The notes under the pieces: generated by a model
The model's input: the letters and a program-made list of their open reading frames with translations, nothing else
Databases searched by the model: none
What the model was told of the DNA's origin: nothing
In this document: positions 1 through 12,544 of the stretch, in pieces
Layout of the letters: each line of letters opens with the position of its first letter
Position numbering within the stretch: the stretch's first letter is position 1
Origin: Odobenus rosmarus divergens
Lineage: Eukaryota > Chordata > Mammalia > Carnivora > Odobenidae
Length of the DNA stretch: 64,000 nt
Assembly: GCF_000321225.1 (NCBI RefSeq)
Contig: NW_004450287.1
Location: 2,768,282-2,832,281, forward strand
Direction of reading: 5' to 3'
Made by a program: the position numbers and the translations under genes

Positions 1-631
1 AATGACATAGTCAGATCTAGAGATCTGAAAGAGGTTTTTATTATGTGCATGGAAGTTGGAAAGGAAGAAGAAAATATTCAAAGCAGAGAGTAATTTCATT
101 AAGGTATAAAATAAATTGGCAAAGGGAATAAGTACTACATTATATCAGAAAAGGTTTGAGGTTCTTTCAAGCTCTTGACAGCATCCTCCTTTGTCTCCTT
201 TGTAATCTCATTTCCTTCCCCAATATATCACTTAGTCCAAATGCAACATTAATTGCATTTTTTAAAAAATAATTTCAGAGTCAACAGACTTTATAATGGT
301 GAAATAAGACATTATATATAGAGTGTCCAATGCAGTTCTTCAAGAAAAGAAATTTTCTTTACCCTCTTCACAATTCATCCCCAAATAACCTGGATATGAG
401 AGAGAAAAGAATGTAAAGTTACTATAGTCTTGAGTTTAGAAGAATAAGCACAGTCACAAAAGTATTAAAAAATAAGGATAAAGTGTTCAAGCTTGGAGAA
501 GTTTACTTTGGTGACTTTAAAATATAGAGAAAAGTCAGCAAATGTGTTTTAATTTTGCCTAAGTTTTGCTTATTCCGCTTAGTTTTGGTCAGAGCTAATG
601 CTTTCAAGTGATCCCGAGTGGACTTTAAAAT
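1..631. other. Unassigned AT-rich sequence
   Basis: No repeat head or tail, long open frame or RNA-like structure was recognised here. Ordinary AT-rich non-coding sequence up to the target-site duplication of the first SINE. Confidence 0.5.
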
Positions 632-642
632 TTGGCTAAATT

Positions 643-849
643 GGGGCACCTGGGTGGCTCAGTCGTTAAGCGTCTGCTTTCAGCTCAGGTCACGAACCCA
701 GGGTCCCGGGATTGAGCCCCCCCCCCCCCCCCCCCCGCCTTGGGCTCCCTGCTCTGCGGGAAGCCTGCTTCTTCCTCTCCCACTCCCCCTGCTTGTGATC
801 CCTCTCTCGCTGTGTCTCTCTCTGTCAAATAAATAAAATTAAAAAAAAA
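643..849 (+). mobile_element. CAN-type tRNA-Lys SINE, plus strand
   Basis: The head GGGGCACCTGGGTGGCTCAGTC is followed by a B-box-like segment, a CT-rich tract and an AAATAAATAAA/poly(A) tail. This is the layout of carnivoran tRNA-derived SINEs. Flanking 10-bp direct repeats TTGGCTAAAT (632-641 and 850-859) are a target-site duplication. A run of 20 C at 717-736 interrupts the usual 'GAGCCCC' segment. The short open frames crossing it are SINE read-through, not genes. Confidence 0.95.
717..736. repeat. (C)20 homopolymer inside the SINE
   Basis: Twenty consecutive C, expanding the short C-run that follows 'GGGATTGAG' in other copies. Likely length-polymorphic or an assembly uncertainty. Confidence 0.9.
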
Positions 850-945
850 TTGGCTAAATATAAGCACATATTCAAGTAGTAATAGAATGGTACAGTTTTA
901 ACTATTTATGTAAATGCTTAAAATAAAATATAGCATACAAAATCT

Positions 946-983
946 CTGTGTGTGTGTGTTTGAGTGTGTGTGTGTGTGTGTGT
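946..983. repeat. (TG)n microsatellite, interrupted
   Basis: TG dinucleotides run across this span with one TT/GAG interruption near the middle. Confidence 0.9.
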
Positions 984-1560
984 CTACCAATAATTAAAAG
1001 AGGTTTCTTAAACAGAATCTATCTTGAGATATTATTCTGATATACATAATATGACCCAATGTATCAGTTAAATAACATGTGATAAAATATGTAGGGCTCA
1101 ATTTCTAGTTTCTACTTTAAATGCCATAAATCTATTCATGTATATAGCGTTCAGGATAAAATAGAAAACCTATGTATAACAAGAATATTCAATGAATATA
1201 TCAGAAAATGTAATCACAAAAAATACTAAAGATACAGTTTGTGCAAAATGCTATGCAGTTTTGCTGAATGTAGGACCTGTATTTTCTGAAAATGTAGAGT
1301 CCCTCTGTACATTATTTAACTTTCAAAGCAATGAATTGCAAAGACTAGAGTTATAGAATGAATTCTTTATAGGAGAGAATCTAGGGAGTGACACAGAAGG
1401 AGACAATGGCAAATGAGAAGAGAAATTTCTTCTATGTTCCTCTCTCTGTAAATGCACATTTCTAGTGCAGGGAGAACACTTAGCTAAATAATAATTTATT
1501 AGCATGACGTTTCTCAGAAAAAAAGAAATGAAAAGAAAATTTGCATGTACTGTTACAAAT
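984..1560. other. Unassigned AT-rich sequence
   Basis: Nothing recognisable. The 60-codon minus-strand frame at 1323-1505 has no family resemblance and is probably chance. Confidence 0.45.
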
Positions 1561-1569
1561 CTTTTTCTG

Positions 1570-2754
<1,185 letters not shown>

Positions 2755-2959
2755 TCACATGGCTTGTACTGACTTTTAATACTCGTATTTTTCTTTCTAG
2801 CTTTAGATGGTTCATTCACTATTAATAACATATCAGTAAATTCTCATAATGTAAATATTTTCATAATGATTCTGACATGAATATGATTATGAACAAATAT
2901 AATGAGTGAATCACAATAATTTCTTATATTGGAAAGAGGAAAGATAAATTCATGTCTGG

Positions 2960-3290
2960 ACTTTTGTCATTGAGGACTGGGTGAAATGGGTAAAGAGGGT
3001 CAAAAGGTACAAACTTCCAGTTATGAAATAAATAAGTCATGGGGATGTAATGTACAACATGGTGACTCTAGTTAATAGTACTGTATTGCATATTTGAAAA
3101 TTGCTAAGAGAGTAGTTTTCATCTCAAGAAAAAAAATTTGCACTGTGTATGGTAATGGATTTTAACTACACTTATTATGGTGATCATTTTGCAATTTATA
3201 CAAATATTGAATGATTATATTGTATACCTGAAACTAATGTAATGTTATATGTCAATTATCTTGATTAAAAGTAATAAAATAAAAAGATTA
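2960..3290 (+). mobile_element. L1 3' end (L1MA-like), plus strand
   Basis: Contains the L1 3'UTR landmarks 'GTACAAACTTCCAGTTATGA', 'GGGGATGTAATGTACAACAT' and the terminal 'ATACCTGAAACTAATGTAAT', then an A-rich end. Heavily 5'-truncated; no coding sequence remains. The subfamily is my estimate from memory of the consensus. Confidence 0.8.
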
Positions 3291-3588
3291 TAAATCATAG
3301 AAGTCAATTGGATGTGTTAAGAACTTTAAATTATCAATAAAAGGAAACTGTGAAAAAGACTAAAGATTTTATATAGAAAATGCTTTTTTTTCTCCTGAAA
3401 TATATCAGTGTCATGCTATGAGAGGTAGATATGGTTAAGAAAACTGGTTAGAGTATGTGGCAAATTTACTAAAATTATTTTGCTTATTTTAATTGTTATA
3501 TTCAGATAGTCAACATACTTTTTAAAAATTACCTTATTATACATGGATATATATTTTAGAAAGAATTTGAGTTTTGAAAATAGTTTTT

Positions 3589-3798
3589 GGGGGCACCTGG
3601 GTGGCTCAGTCAGTTAAGCATCTGCCTTCAGCTCAGGTCATGATCCCAGGGCCCTGGGATCAAGCCCCACCTTAGGCTCCCTGCTCACTGGGGAGTTTGC
3701 TTCTCCCTCTCCCACTGCCTGCTGCTCCCCCTGCTTGTGCTTTCTCTCCCTCTCAAATAAATAAATAAATAAATAAATAAATAAAATCTTTAAAAAAA
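3589..3798 (+). mobile_element. CAN-type SINE, plus strand
   Basis: Typical head, CT-rich middle and (AAAT)n tail. A perfect 13-bp target-site duplication GAAAATAGTTTTT flanks it at 3576-3588 and 3799-3811. Confidence 0.96.
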
Positions 3799-3811
3799 GA
3801 AAATAGTTTTT

Positions 3812-4628
3812 GATTCAGGACTATTTTATAGGATATTTAAATAAATAATATTTTGAAATTATATAATTTTAATTATTTTCGACATTCTCTGTCACTTATG
3901 TAATTGCATGGTTTGAACAATAAGTTTACATGGACATTCTCACTCTCGGACGTACATGTGAAGCTCCACATGGTTCCACCTCCCCTGGTGCCTACTATTG
4001 CCTCTTTCTGCTTCCACTGTGCTGTTACCATTCTCAGTAAAGAAACAGCTCAGTGGTTAAAAGGCCAGAGCACTACAGCCCTCTGTCTTGAACTATGATA
4101 TCAGAGCTTAGCCCTCTGGGAATTGCTGAGTTTCATGACTTTAGCCACCCCCTTCACAAAAAGATCATCCATTTTTTTCAGGAAAATACTTGATGTCCCA
4201 TGATCAGGGAACTAAAGAAAGGGGGCAAGACTAAATCCTGAAGATAAAACTAAGTAAATGCTTACTAGACATTGTGACTTTGAACTGTAACCACCAACTT
4301 ACCTTTTTGTTTAATATTTGAAAGATGACTTGAAGTGCATGGGAAAACTATGATACGGGGAAATTTGTGAGAACACCTTTCCAACTGGCAAACATTAGAA
4401 TATGTCTTCATTATTATAAAAATTTAAAAAAGGAACATATTTCCAATACTTAAGTCTGGCAAACACACACATATTATGTGTCTTCTTTTATATTGAATAT
4501 AAATGAGAAAATCCTAATGATATATCAGCAAAGTAAAGTAAAAAAAATTCCTAAAAGTAATCAGCCATCTCGACCAAGCAAAGTTTACCCCAGGAAAATT
4601 CAAATATAGTTGTCTAAAATATAATGAC
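3812..4628. other. Unassigned sequence
   Basis: No repeat family recognised. The part at about 3900-4200 is less AT-rich than its surroundings but has no coding signal I can defend; the 64-codon frame at 3904-4098 has no recognisable similarity. Confidence 0.4.
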
Positions 4629-4654
4629 TGTGTGTGTGTGTGTGTGTGTGTGTG
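4629..4654. repeat. (TG)13 microsatellite
   Basis: Uninterrupted TG dinucleotides, followed by a short CA/TA-rich tail (CTCACACATATATATG). Confidence 0.92.
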
Positions 4655-5538
4655 CTCACACATATATATGTATCACATTAAAAGATTTAAAAAATGCATT
4701 TCATATCATCATTTAAGAAGGTACTCCCAATTTAATATTCATTCCTGATGGTTTGAAAATTAAAAACTGTTAGAAAGCCAGGAATAAGATATTGAACTAA
4801 TACATAATGCCTATCTTTAACCAAAAATCTATATTATACCTAATAGTGACTCACTAGAATCAATTGTTTTAGAGTCCGAAAACAAGCTAATGTTAATCTT
4901 TACTAATTTTTTATGAAATCTTTTAAGTAAAATAAGACATAAAGAGAAGACCTAGTTATTGTATAAAAGGAAATAAAATTTGCTTTAATTGCAGGTGTGA
5001 GACTATATAATAGAAAATATAAAGGAATACATTGAATAACCCCCATAATTACTAAGCAACTTCTATGAAAAATATAAATAACAATTATACATGAAGAGGA
5101 AATAAAATAGCTTATACATTTGAAAATATGTTAAGCATCATTGAAAACCACACACAAAAAATAATCCATTTTTTTATTTGATAGGTAAGAATGGACAGTA
5201 GATATAAATAAAAAAAACTTTGCAACAGATATTTGATTCTATATTGGCAAAGTAATGTAAGGATATGTGTGAATATCTGATCTGTGTAAAAGTTTTCCAT
5301 GTCCAATCACCACATCCAGATAGTTTAGACATAACTGACATTTAATTCCGTTTAAAATGATAAGAACACACAACTCAACTATGTCAGATTGAAAGCTCTG
5401 TCTCTGTTGGATAGGCTGGCCTTGTACAATGACCGAATCAAATGAACATTGGCTTAAATATTTGTCTCCAAAATGCAAGCATGGTTAATACATAATTCCA
5501 ATCTTTTCAGACAAGTAAGAAATCCTTCTATTTAAAAA
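4655..5538. other. Unassigned AT-rich sequence
   Basis: Strongly AT-rich, with no recognised repeat or gene. Minus-strand frames at 5112-5306 and 5239-5478 overlap each other in different frames and look like chance. Confidence 0.4.
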
Positions 5539-5539
5539 A

Positions 5540-5650
5540 ATGCATTTATTCAACAAACATGTATTGAGTTCTTCCTCTGTGCCAAACCCTGGAGATCCGT
5601 GATGAGTTAGAAACAGTCTCTCCCTCAGGGAGCACACAGTATTTCTGCAT
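5540..5650 (-). mobile_element. L2 LINE 3' end relic, minus strand
   Basis: Reads 'TTCAACAAACATGTATTGAG', 'CTCTGTGCCAAACCCTGGAG' and 'CCTCAGGGAGCACACAGT', which is the reverse of the conserved L2 3' end (…aataaatatttgttgaatgaa). Only this conserved end survives. Confidence 0.7.
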
Positions 5651-6528
5651 AGAAAGAAAGCTAATAAACTTAGTATAAAATTGAGGGCTTCAACTTTTTC
5701 TTATGAATCTAAATAAACTCGTATTAAAGTATAGATATTACTGTTTTTGGTGGGATTTAGATATAATCTGTAGATGGTGAATTTGACAGGGAGATATCAA
5801 TAATAGCCCTGCTTGTTATAAGACTGTGCACAGCAAAGGCGGCTGGCATATATTCCTGAAAAGAGTAGTTAGCATGTAAAACTGAATTAGACAAAGAGAC
5901 ACGTGAATATCTTGTCCTAGGTACGTAGGCTACATGTATATTCTTTAATAATTATTTTGACATAAGTCTGTCTTGCCTTTTTATCACTATTATGCTCTGA
6001 GCATCATGCGGTAAAGTGATATGTTTGTGTGTGGGGTGGAAAACTTGCCACGTCTGAGTTCTGACAAGAGATGGAAGATTGCAATAAAAAGGTCACAGTC
6101 TAGCATCTTCTGTTTCGAACTTTGGAAGTTACTCTTTTCGGATATGTAGCTTTAGCTTTACTTCAGACATTTAGTTTTACAATAATATTTGCTATACACT
6201 GATAAAAGAGAAAAAATCTATTTGAGAGCTTTATAGGCTGACGTATATGATCATTCAAAAAGAATACATGTATATGTGCAGCTGAATATGTAAAAATATC
6301 TATCTAGGATGCAATTTTGGAAGTGATTAAAAAAAAGCAGTTGGATTACATATGTGATTTTGTACATCTTTATGTCAAAATTTTCTTGAATTTCAGGCTA
6401 ATTACTCTTTATAATGGTCTATAGAATGTTGAAGAATTCATGGTAACTCATATGCCCAAAGGATATAAAATATTAAAAACATTTATGAGGGGATTTGAAG
6501 GGCAACCAATATTTCTGTCCAGCCATGT
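5651..6528. other. Unassigned AT-rich sequence
   Basis: No gene or repeat recognised by eye in this span. Confidence 0.4.
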
Positions 6529-7374
6529 CTAGCCACAAATGGGGTGCTGCCCACATGTCTGTCTAGCCATATATTGGGGCCCCCAAACCGATGGTTGCCA
6601 AGCCAAATTATCAGGACACAAAGTGTGACAAACAAGAAGGCAATAGATGCTCCTGGAAGAGAAAGGATCCATAACCGGTGTTCTTTCCTGCCAATCTGAA
6701 TTTGAAAAAGAAAGGATAATGTGAAATTTACCTTCCTTTCTCATCCTGGCACCAAAGATAGAGATCTGGGAGAACTGACTTTGGCAAGAATTCTTAGCCT
6801 TTGCCGGCTTCTGCCAATTTCCCCAGGATGCCATCTGCAGGCTCAGGAGCCAGTTGGGTGTCCCATCAGGTCTCATACTGGTCACCAGAAATTGTAGGGG
6901 AGGAAAAATAAGTTTCCCTTTACTTTTTATAGTGAGTGCTTGACTGAAACCCCTTTTTCTCTAGGGTACCACGTAAATGGATAAGCTTATCTAAGATGGT
7001 TAACAGTTCTGTACTATGGCCACTGTTGTTCAGGATTATCTTTGGTAAGGTTAATCTACTTGTTCAGCCTCAAAATTTTATTAACCTGAGGCCTCACACT
7101 GGATGCAGTCTGGTTCCTAAGTTGGAACCAGTCCCACCTGGATTCAGTTCGACTGCATCCAGAAAAAGAAATGCCCAAATAAAGTCTGAAAGCTCATAAT
7201 GCAAAAGCCACAGAGGTAGGATTCAGGATCTGAGAGGGACTTACCCATGACCTCCAGAGAGAGCAAGGAAGCAGCAAGCTCAAGAGACTCAAGAGGTATC
7301 TACACATGGTTGCTCACTGCTCTTGGGGGCCACCAGGGTGTCTCCTTCAGTTCCCTCTTCTGACACCTGAACTG
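6529..7374 (-). other. Possible ERV/LTR-derived relic (uncertain)
   Basis: More GC-balanced than its flanks. On the minus strand a 118-codon open frame (6885-6529) is preceded by 'CCCCTACAATTTCTGGTGAC', which resembles a retroviral LTR end next to a primer-binding region. The sequence upstream on that strand contains 'TTAATAAAATTTTGAGG', which could be an LTR polyadenylation signal. I recognise no Gag, Pol or Env motif in the frame, so the assignment is weak; it may simply be unique sequence. Confidence 0.25.
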
Positions 7375-7505
7375 TTAAAAGAAAAACTGAGGCATATTAA
7401 AATTTTTAAGAGCTCATTTGAGCAACTATCGATTCAAATTGGGCAGCGCCAAACCAGAAGTGGTTAGGAATGCTCCCTGGGGAGACAGTTCTTTGCTTTG
7501 CTACG
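7375..7505 (+). mobile_element. LTR fragment, MER21-like (ERVL class), plus strand
   Basis: Starts TGTTAAAAGAAAAACTGAGG and continues 'CATATTAAAATTTTTAAGAG' and 'CTCATTTGAGCAACTATCGA', the pattern I associate with the 5' end of MER21-type LTRs. Truncated after about 130 bp. Family named from memory. Confidence 0.5.
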
Positions 7506-7509
7506 GGCT

Positions 7510-7645
7510 CAAAACACGCAATTATTAATTCATAAAATATTCGTTCAATGACACGTGCCAGCATTAAGCTTAGAGTTGATTAAAAGATGAATAAGAAAGT
7601 CTTTGCCCTTACATAGCTTACAGTCTAACAGATTTAAGACTCAAA
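7510..7645 (-). mobile_element. L2 LINE 3' end relic, minus strand
   Basis: Contains 'ATATTCGTTCAATGACACGT', 'GATGAATAAGAAAGTCTTTG' and 'CTTACAGTCTAACAG', matching the reversed L2 3' end (caagatgaataagac…agcttacagtctag). Confidence 0.65.
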
Positions 7646-8590
7646 GTGGGAGGTCACATGTGAATGAAAGGAAAACCACAGACCAGAAATTTTGCCCTGT
7701 CTCTGAGATTGTACACCGTGTGGCGCAGCTTTGTGTATAAAATTTCTCTTCTCCTAGCACATAAATTGGTTAACCTTTCTGCTCTTTCTGAAGGTTGAAG
7801 CAATTCTGGATTCATGCACCCAACTTCATTTCACTCTTCACGTAAATTGTTTTAGGAGGACATCTCTTGCTCCTAAATTATCTTTCATCCCTATGAAAGG
7901 ATTAATAGCCCTGCTGATGCTAGGTAGCTAAGAACTCAGAACAAAAGTAAAATAAGGTTTTAGTTATTTAAACACTGAATGTGATGGACTGAAAGGCTGC
8001 TATGAGACTTGCATGCACCTCACAGCATGGGTCAGCAGGACAAGTTCGGCAAGGCTCACAATGAGCCACATGCCTAAGTTATAGCACTAACTGGACTTTT
8101 CCTCCCTGCAGGTGTCCAGCAGAATGATTGGGCTAGGACTAGGACTGATTTTTTGTGTGTATACTTCTTAAATTGGTGTGTTTACTGGTCATAAAAGTTC
8201 AAATTTATGTACAAAACATTCTAAAGAAGCTGATGTATGCAATTAGAAAATTTCTCTGTACAGATGTATATATTAGCTCTTCTAATAATTACCCTCAAAA
8301 TAACTATATGAAAGAAAAGATTTAGTAAATTATAGTAATAGCTCCGACCACCATTCAAGTAAAATGTTGAAATAACAAGGAAATTAAGAATTGGCCTGGA
8401 TAGCTGTCCTTCATTATTCCAATCCCATAAGCCACATCAGGGGGACAAAAGGCTTGCCACCGAACACTCTCCCACTCATGCCCCCATTAATTACACTGTG
8501 TGAACACAGAGACCTTCCAAAGAAATGAGTGGAAAAAGCCATCCCAATCTAGCTGAGAAACTGAATAGATGATGTTTATTTTTTCCTATT
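7646..8590. other. Unassigned sequence
   Basis: No repeat or coding feature recognised between the L2 relic and the next SINE's target-site duplication. Confidence 0.4.
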
Positions 8591-8605
8591 AAAAGTAAAT
8601 TAGGG

Positions 8606-8801
8606 GGGCGCCTGGGTGGCTCAGTCGTTAAGCGTCTGCCTTCGGCTCGGGTCATGATCCCAGGATCCTGGGATCGAGCCCCACATCGGGCTCCCTGCTC
8701 CGCGGGAAGCCTGCTTCTCTCTCTCCCACTTCCCCTGCTTGTGTTCCCTCTCTCGCTGTGTCTCTCTCTGTCAAATAAATAAATAAAATCTTTAAAAAAA
8801 A
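8606..8801 (+). mobile_element. CAN-type SINE, plus strand (young-looking)
   Basis: Close to the consensus head (GCGCCTGGGTGGCTCAGTCG) with an intact (AAAT)n AATCTTT poly(A) tail. A perfect 15-bp target-site duplication AAAAGTAAATTAGGG lies at 8591-8605 and 8802-8816. Confidence 0.97.
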
Positions 8802-8816
8802 AAAAGTAAATTAGGG

Positions 8817-10855
8817 TTAAACTGGAATAGTAATTACCATTTATATAAATAGTATCTGTAATAAAGTATCAATTTTAGAATGGCCAGGAGGACCTTGCAG
8901 ATGAAATAAGCTCTGGACCACACTTTGACATTCTTATATACATTTAGGTGTATAAATGAACTTAGCTGCTACTTTCATTCAATCTGACATTCCTATAAGA
9001 CTTAGACATAAATCCCAACAACATGAACATTTAAAAAAAAACAGTAGTTTCCTTTAATGTGTAGTGGTGGAAATACTGTTCAAACTAAGTATTTTATAAT
9101 CTATTTCACTGAACCCTCCCATTTGCAAATTATTTACAGGAAGTTATGTTTGAGAATATAAAGAAAAACATGAACTGATAAAATTATCAAACACTGGTAG
9201 CAAATCAGAAAAACTGTTGTTTCGTATTATTAAACTACTAACTGGCAGTACAGCTAAACTATTTTTCTGATTAAATGGGTTTTGAGTTTTTTTCTATTTA
9301 ATATGAAGGCAATAATGAGTTAAAGCATGTGAATATCTTAGAGTTCTCAGAAGAAAAGAGCAATGTAAATATAATCATGATAAGAATAATCATTAATATT
9401 TTAATATCATAAAGTGTCTTGCTGTAAGCTGATCCTTAGTTATTGATTTAACAAATGATACTCTCAGATGATTTTTTAAAATCAAACATCTTGGACATAG
9501 TGATCTTCTCTTGTAGTTCTTATTACAATTAAAGCTGGGTCATAAAATTTAGCTTACACTATACTCAGATGTGCAGAGAAAAATTTATTTATTTTGTATT
9601 TAAGCTAATTTGGATTTCTTCATGGGAAGAAATATAAGTAAATGCCCAATCTACTTTAACTTTTCCAGTGCAATATTATAATCGGCCCCTTCACGTAGTG
9701 ATCAAGCAGTCTATTTGCCTTCTCCTCCCCTCTTATGATAACACATAGGTACATAAACCCATGGAAGTAGCTTAAATGGCTATGACATCAGAGGGAACTG
9801 CCAATCCTGGACCCACGTGGCATCCTTTGGTAAGTGGTCATCTTCCTGGTCTACTGGTTGCCAGGGACCTCTTGGAGCCAAAGTTAGGGGAGAGGAAATT
9901 AGGGACACACTCACATCACTCTCTTGTTCTCCTCTCCCCTATTCTTTGTACCAACACTCAGGCTAGAAAAAGCAGTCTCTTCTTTCACTTCCTTTATATT
10001 GTCTTCCTTCAACTATCTAGCTGCAAGGCTTCTGCCTTCCAGGTTCCAGGTGGAAGAGGTAACAACTCTTCTAAAGGAGATCTACTAACACTAGCCAGTC
10101 TTGGGCATTCATATGTGAAGAAGGCAAAATGGCTACCAGGATATTTGGGGATATTAAGGCAACATTAATACAATAGGTTCATGTGCAAGATTATTATATT
10201 TTCACTGAGTAACTATCTGCTTCCCAGAAATTAGGTATTAATATTTTCTTTCTCTTTTCATTTCTCCTGTAAGAAATTGTGTTCTTCCTATAGAGGATGC
10301 CTTAGGCCAACACAGTGAAAGTCAAATACATAGAAAAGTAAAAGAGAAAGTACATTAATGCTTTTCTAATTAAATTTAATATCACACAATCTTTGAGTTT
10401 TTAAAACTTGGTTTAGTTATGAGGTATTCTAATTTGAAAATGTCACAAAATGCATATTTGATTCAAGCTATAATGATAAACATTTAAATAGTATGTATGG
10501 ACTCATTTCTTTGTGCAACTCACGTCTCTGAAAACCATATTCTTTACTGTGGAATTCAAATTAGTTGTCATATATTCTTTTGGGGTACATTCTTCTTCCT
10601 CTCCTATTTCTCCCCTTTTAGTTTTACCCTTTTGCTTGAAGTTTTAAAGTCTACATTAGTCTCTGTTTTTCATACTGTTTCTCACTTAGGTTAGTATTAA
10701 AGAACCCAATGAAATTTTCTCCCCCTCTACTTAGACTCCTAACATTCCAATTTTAATTGAGTCCAGTGAATGTACTGACATTTATTACTTACAGGGTCCT
10801 GTTGTCTACATAATGTTCTAGTTTGGGATTTTGTTTCTCACATACTCGCATACTT
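8817..10855. other. Unassigned, about 2 kb without a recognisable feature
   Basis: AT-rich non-coding sequence. It contains a 130-codon plus-strand frame (9776-10168) in a less AT-rich stretch. That frame shows no domain, signal or family resemblance and has no visible exon boundary context, so I do not call it a gene. Confidence 0.4.
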
Positions 10856-10864
10856 TCCCTACTT

Positions 10865-11067
10865 TTTTTTTAAAGATTTTATTTTTGTGAGAGAGAAAGC
10901 AGGTGGGCTTGCGCAGGAGTACGAGGAGGAGCAGAGGGAGAAGCAGACTACCCTCTGAGCAGGGAGCCTGATGTGGGGCTCCCTCCGAGGACCCTAGGAT
11001 CATGACCTGAGCCGAAGGCAGATGAAGGCAGACGCTTAACCTACCGAGGCACCCAGGAGCCCCCTTC
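10865..11067 (-). mobile_element. CAN-type SINE, minus strand
   Basis: Reverse-oriented copy: T-rich tail, AAAGATTTTATTT, GA-rich tract, then 'GATCATGACCTGAGCCGAAG' and the reversed head 'GAGGCACCCAGGAGCCCCC'. A small internal duplication 'AAGGCAGATGAAGGCAGA' is unusual. An imperfectly bounded duplication TCCCTACTT lies at 10856-10864 and 11068-11076. Confidence 0.93.
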
Positions 11068-11100
11068 TCCCTACTTCTATCCATCATCCATGTAATGTAA

Positions 11101-11118
11101 CTATACCAATCTACTTCT
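11101..11118. repeat. Target-site duplication, left copy, of the PAGE-like retrocopy
   Basis: CTATACCAATCTACTTCT pairs with CTACACCAAATCTACTTCT at 11641-11659 (one substitution, one indel). The pair brackets the retrocopy on its poly(A) and 5'UTR sides. Confidence 0.8.
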
Positions 11119-11640
11119 TCTTCTTCTTCCTTTTTTTTTTTTTTGGAGAAAGTCTGTAAAACTTTATTGAGAGAATTTCAACAGTGAAGTACCCCACATA
11201 AAAGTAGTTTGCATGTTTCAGCTTGTCCTTGTTTAAATCTTGGGTAGTCCTTCACCACTTCTGGCATTTTAATGGGCTCGAAAAAGGGTAGACTTGGCCC
11301 CTTGACATCAGGGTCATCTTCAGTTATACCCCCAGCCTTTGCCTGAGGCAGCTCCTGGAGATCAGTTTCCAGGTCTCGTCCTTGAGCCACAGGTCCTCCT
11401 TCAACTTCCTTCCCTTGATCAGGTAGAATATCCTGACTCTCAGGTGGTGCCTCCTTTTGTTTCAGTTGCTCATCACTGGGTTGCCGCGCACCCACGTGCT
11501 GGTTAGACCCTGGATCATCTTTTCTTTGTTTGGATCTGGATCTCACTCGGCCACTCATAGTTCACCCAGTTGAATTCACCTAGCGAGAAAGCTCACCACA
11601 GAGAGAACACAACTGCCTTGATGGATCTCAGCTTGGCTCA
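11119..11640 (-). pseudogene. PAGE-family processed retrocopy with open 126-codon frame, minus strand
   Basis: PAGE proteins belong to the GAGE/PAGE/XAGE cancer-testis group: small, acidic, disordered proteins usually expressed in germline. The minus-strand frame runs from an ATG at 11558 to a TGA at 11178 (126 codons). It opens 'MSGRVRSRSKQRKDDPGSNQ', has the family block 'EAPPESQDILPDQGKE' and the C-terminal block 'DDPDVKGPSLPFFEPIKMPE', closest by eye to PAGE3/PAGE5-type proteins. Where family members normally stop, the frame reads on about 20 residues ('RFKQGQAETCKLLLCGVLHC') through former 3'UTR, consistent with a lost stop codon. An AATAAA at 11168-11163 is followed by a 14-base A tract (11144-11131 on this strand). 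Flanking duplications near ACCAA(A)TCTACTTCT at 11101-11118 and 11641-11659 bound the insertion, with about 80 nt of 5'UTR retained. It therefore looks like a complete, intronless retrocopy; whether it is expressed is unknown. Confidence 0.85.
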
Positions 11641-11659
11641 CTACACCAAATCTACTTCT

Positions 11660-12544
11660 AATCTCATTTTCTACAGGAAGAATCCACTGGTTAATACTAG
11701 TCTGTTATGATCTTACTTTTACTCTATTGATCTATATTACCTATTTGATTCATTATTTATTATGGAAGATTCAATTTTTATAATTTTGATGAAACATTTT
11801 TTAATTAGTCAAATTAAGATCTATTTCCACAGTTTACAAAAAGAGATATGATTTTCATATTGGTGCATTCCTATTAAAAAAGTCCAGCCTGTGGCTTGTT
11901 CTGGTTTGACCTTATATAATTTCCTTTGCCTTTATTCTATACTCATCATTCTTCATTCCAACCCATTTGTTCTCAACAACTTTAGGAAATTTTTTTTGTA
12001 ATAGTAACAATACTTTATAATACAAGGAAGTGGTGGACTAGAAAAGAAAATGTTTCCTATTTTAATATCTCTTATGTGATTCTGATTCTGTTGTATCCCT
12101 TGTCTCAACTCCCATTTTACAGTTTCTCCCTTTCTTCTCTTTTTCAGTTATTTGGTCCCTATTCATCTCTTGTTCATAAACCTTCCTAAGATTTTTATAC
12201 TTTATTATTTAGTCAATTATGTATTACCCAAATGTATTTCTAATACCTCTATACTTTAGCATGATGGGATTCTATCTGACATTGAAGTTGTTGAAATATA
12301 ATTTGTATTCTTCAGTTATGTTTTTATCTCTGATTTGAATAAAAATTTTGTGAAAGTATGGATATCACTTATTTATTTTATACATTCATAAACATTAACA
12401 GAAATTCTCTAATCTCTTTCCACCATGCCCAGGAACATTTATTACTGTCAACAGAGTAGGCATTCTGGGAAATTAAAATTCATCACTATTATCAAGAACA
12501 AAGTAAACACCATTCCAGATTCATATTTTCTAGTTTAAAAGAGC
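11660..12544. other. Unassigned AT-rich sequence
   Basis: No recognisable gene. The right half may be further, unrecognisable L2 leading into the L2 called next. Confidence 0.35.

Noticed and set aside
6529..6885. 118-codon minus-strand frame as a retroviral gene
   Set aside because: No Gag, protease, reverse-transcriptase, integrase or Env motif recognised; context is only weakly LTR-like.
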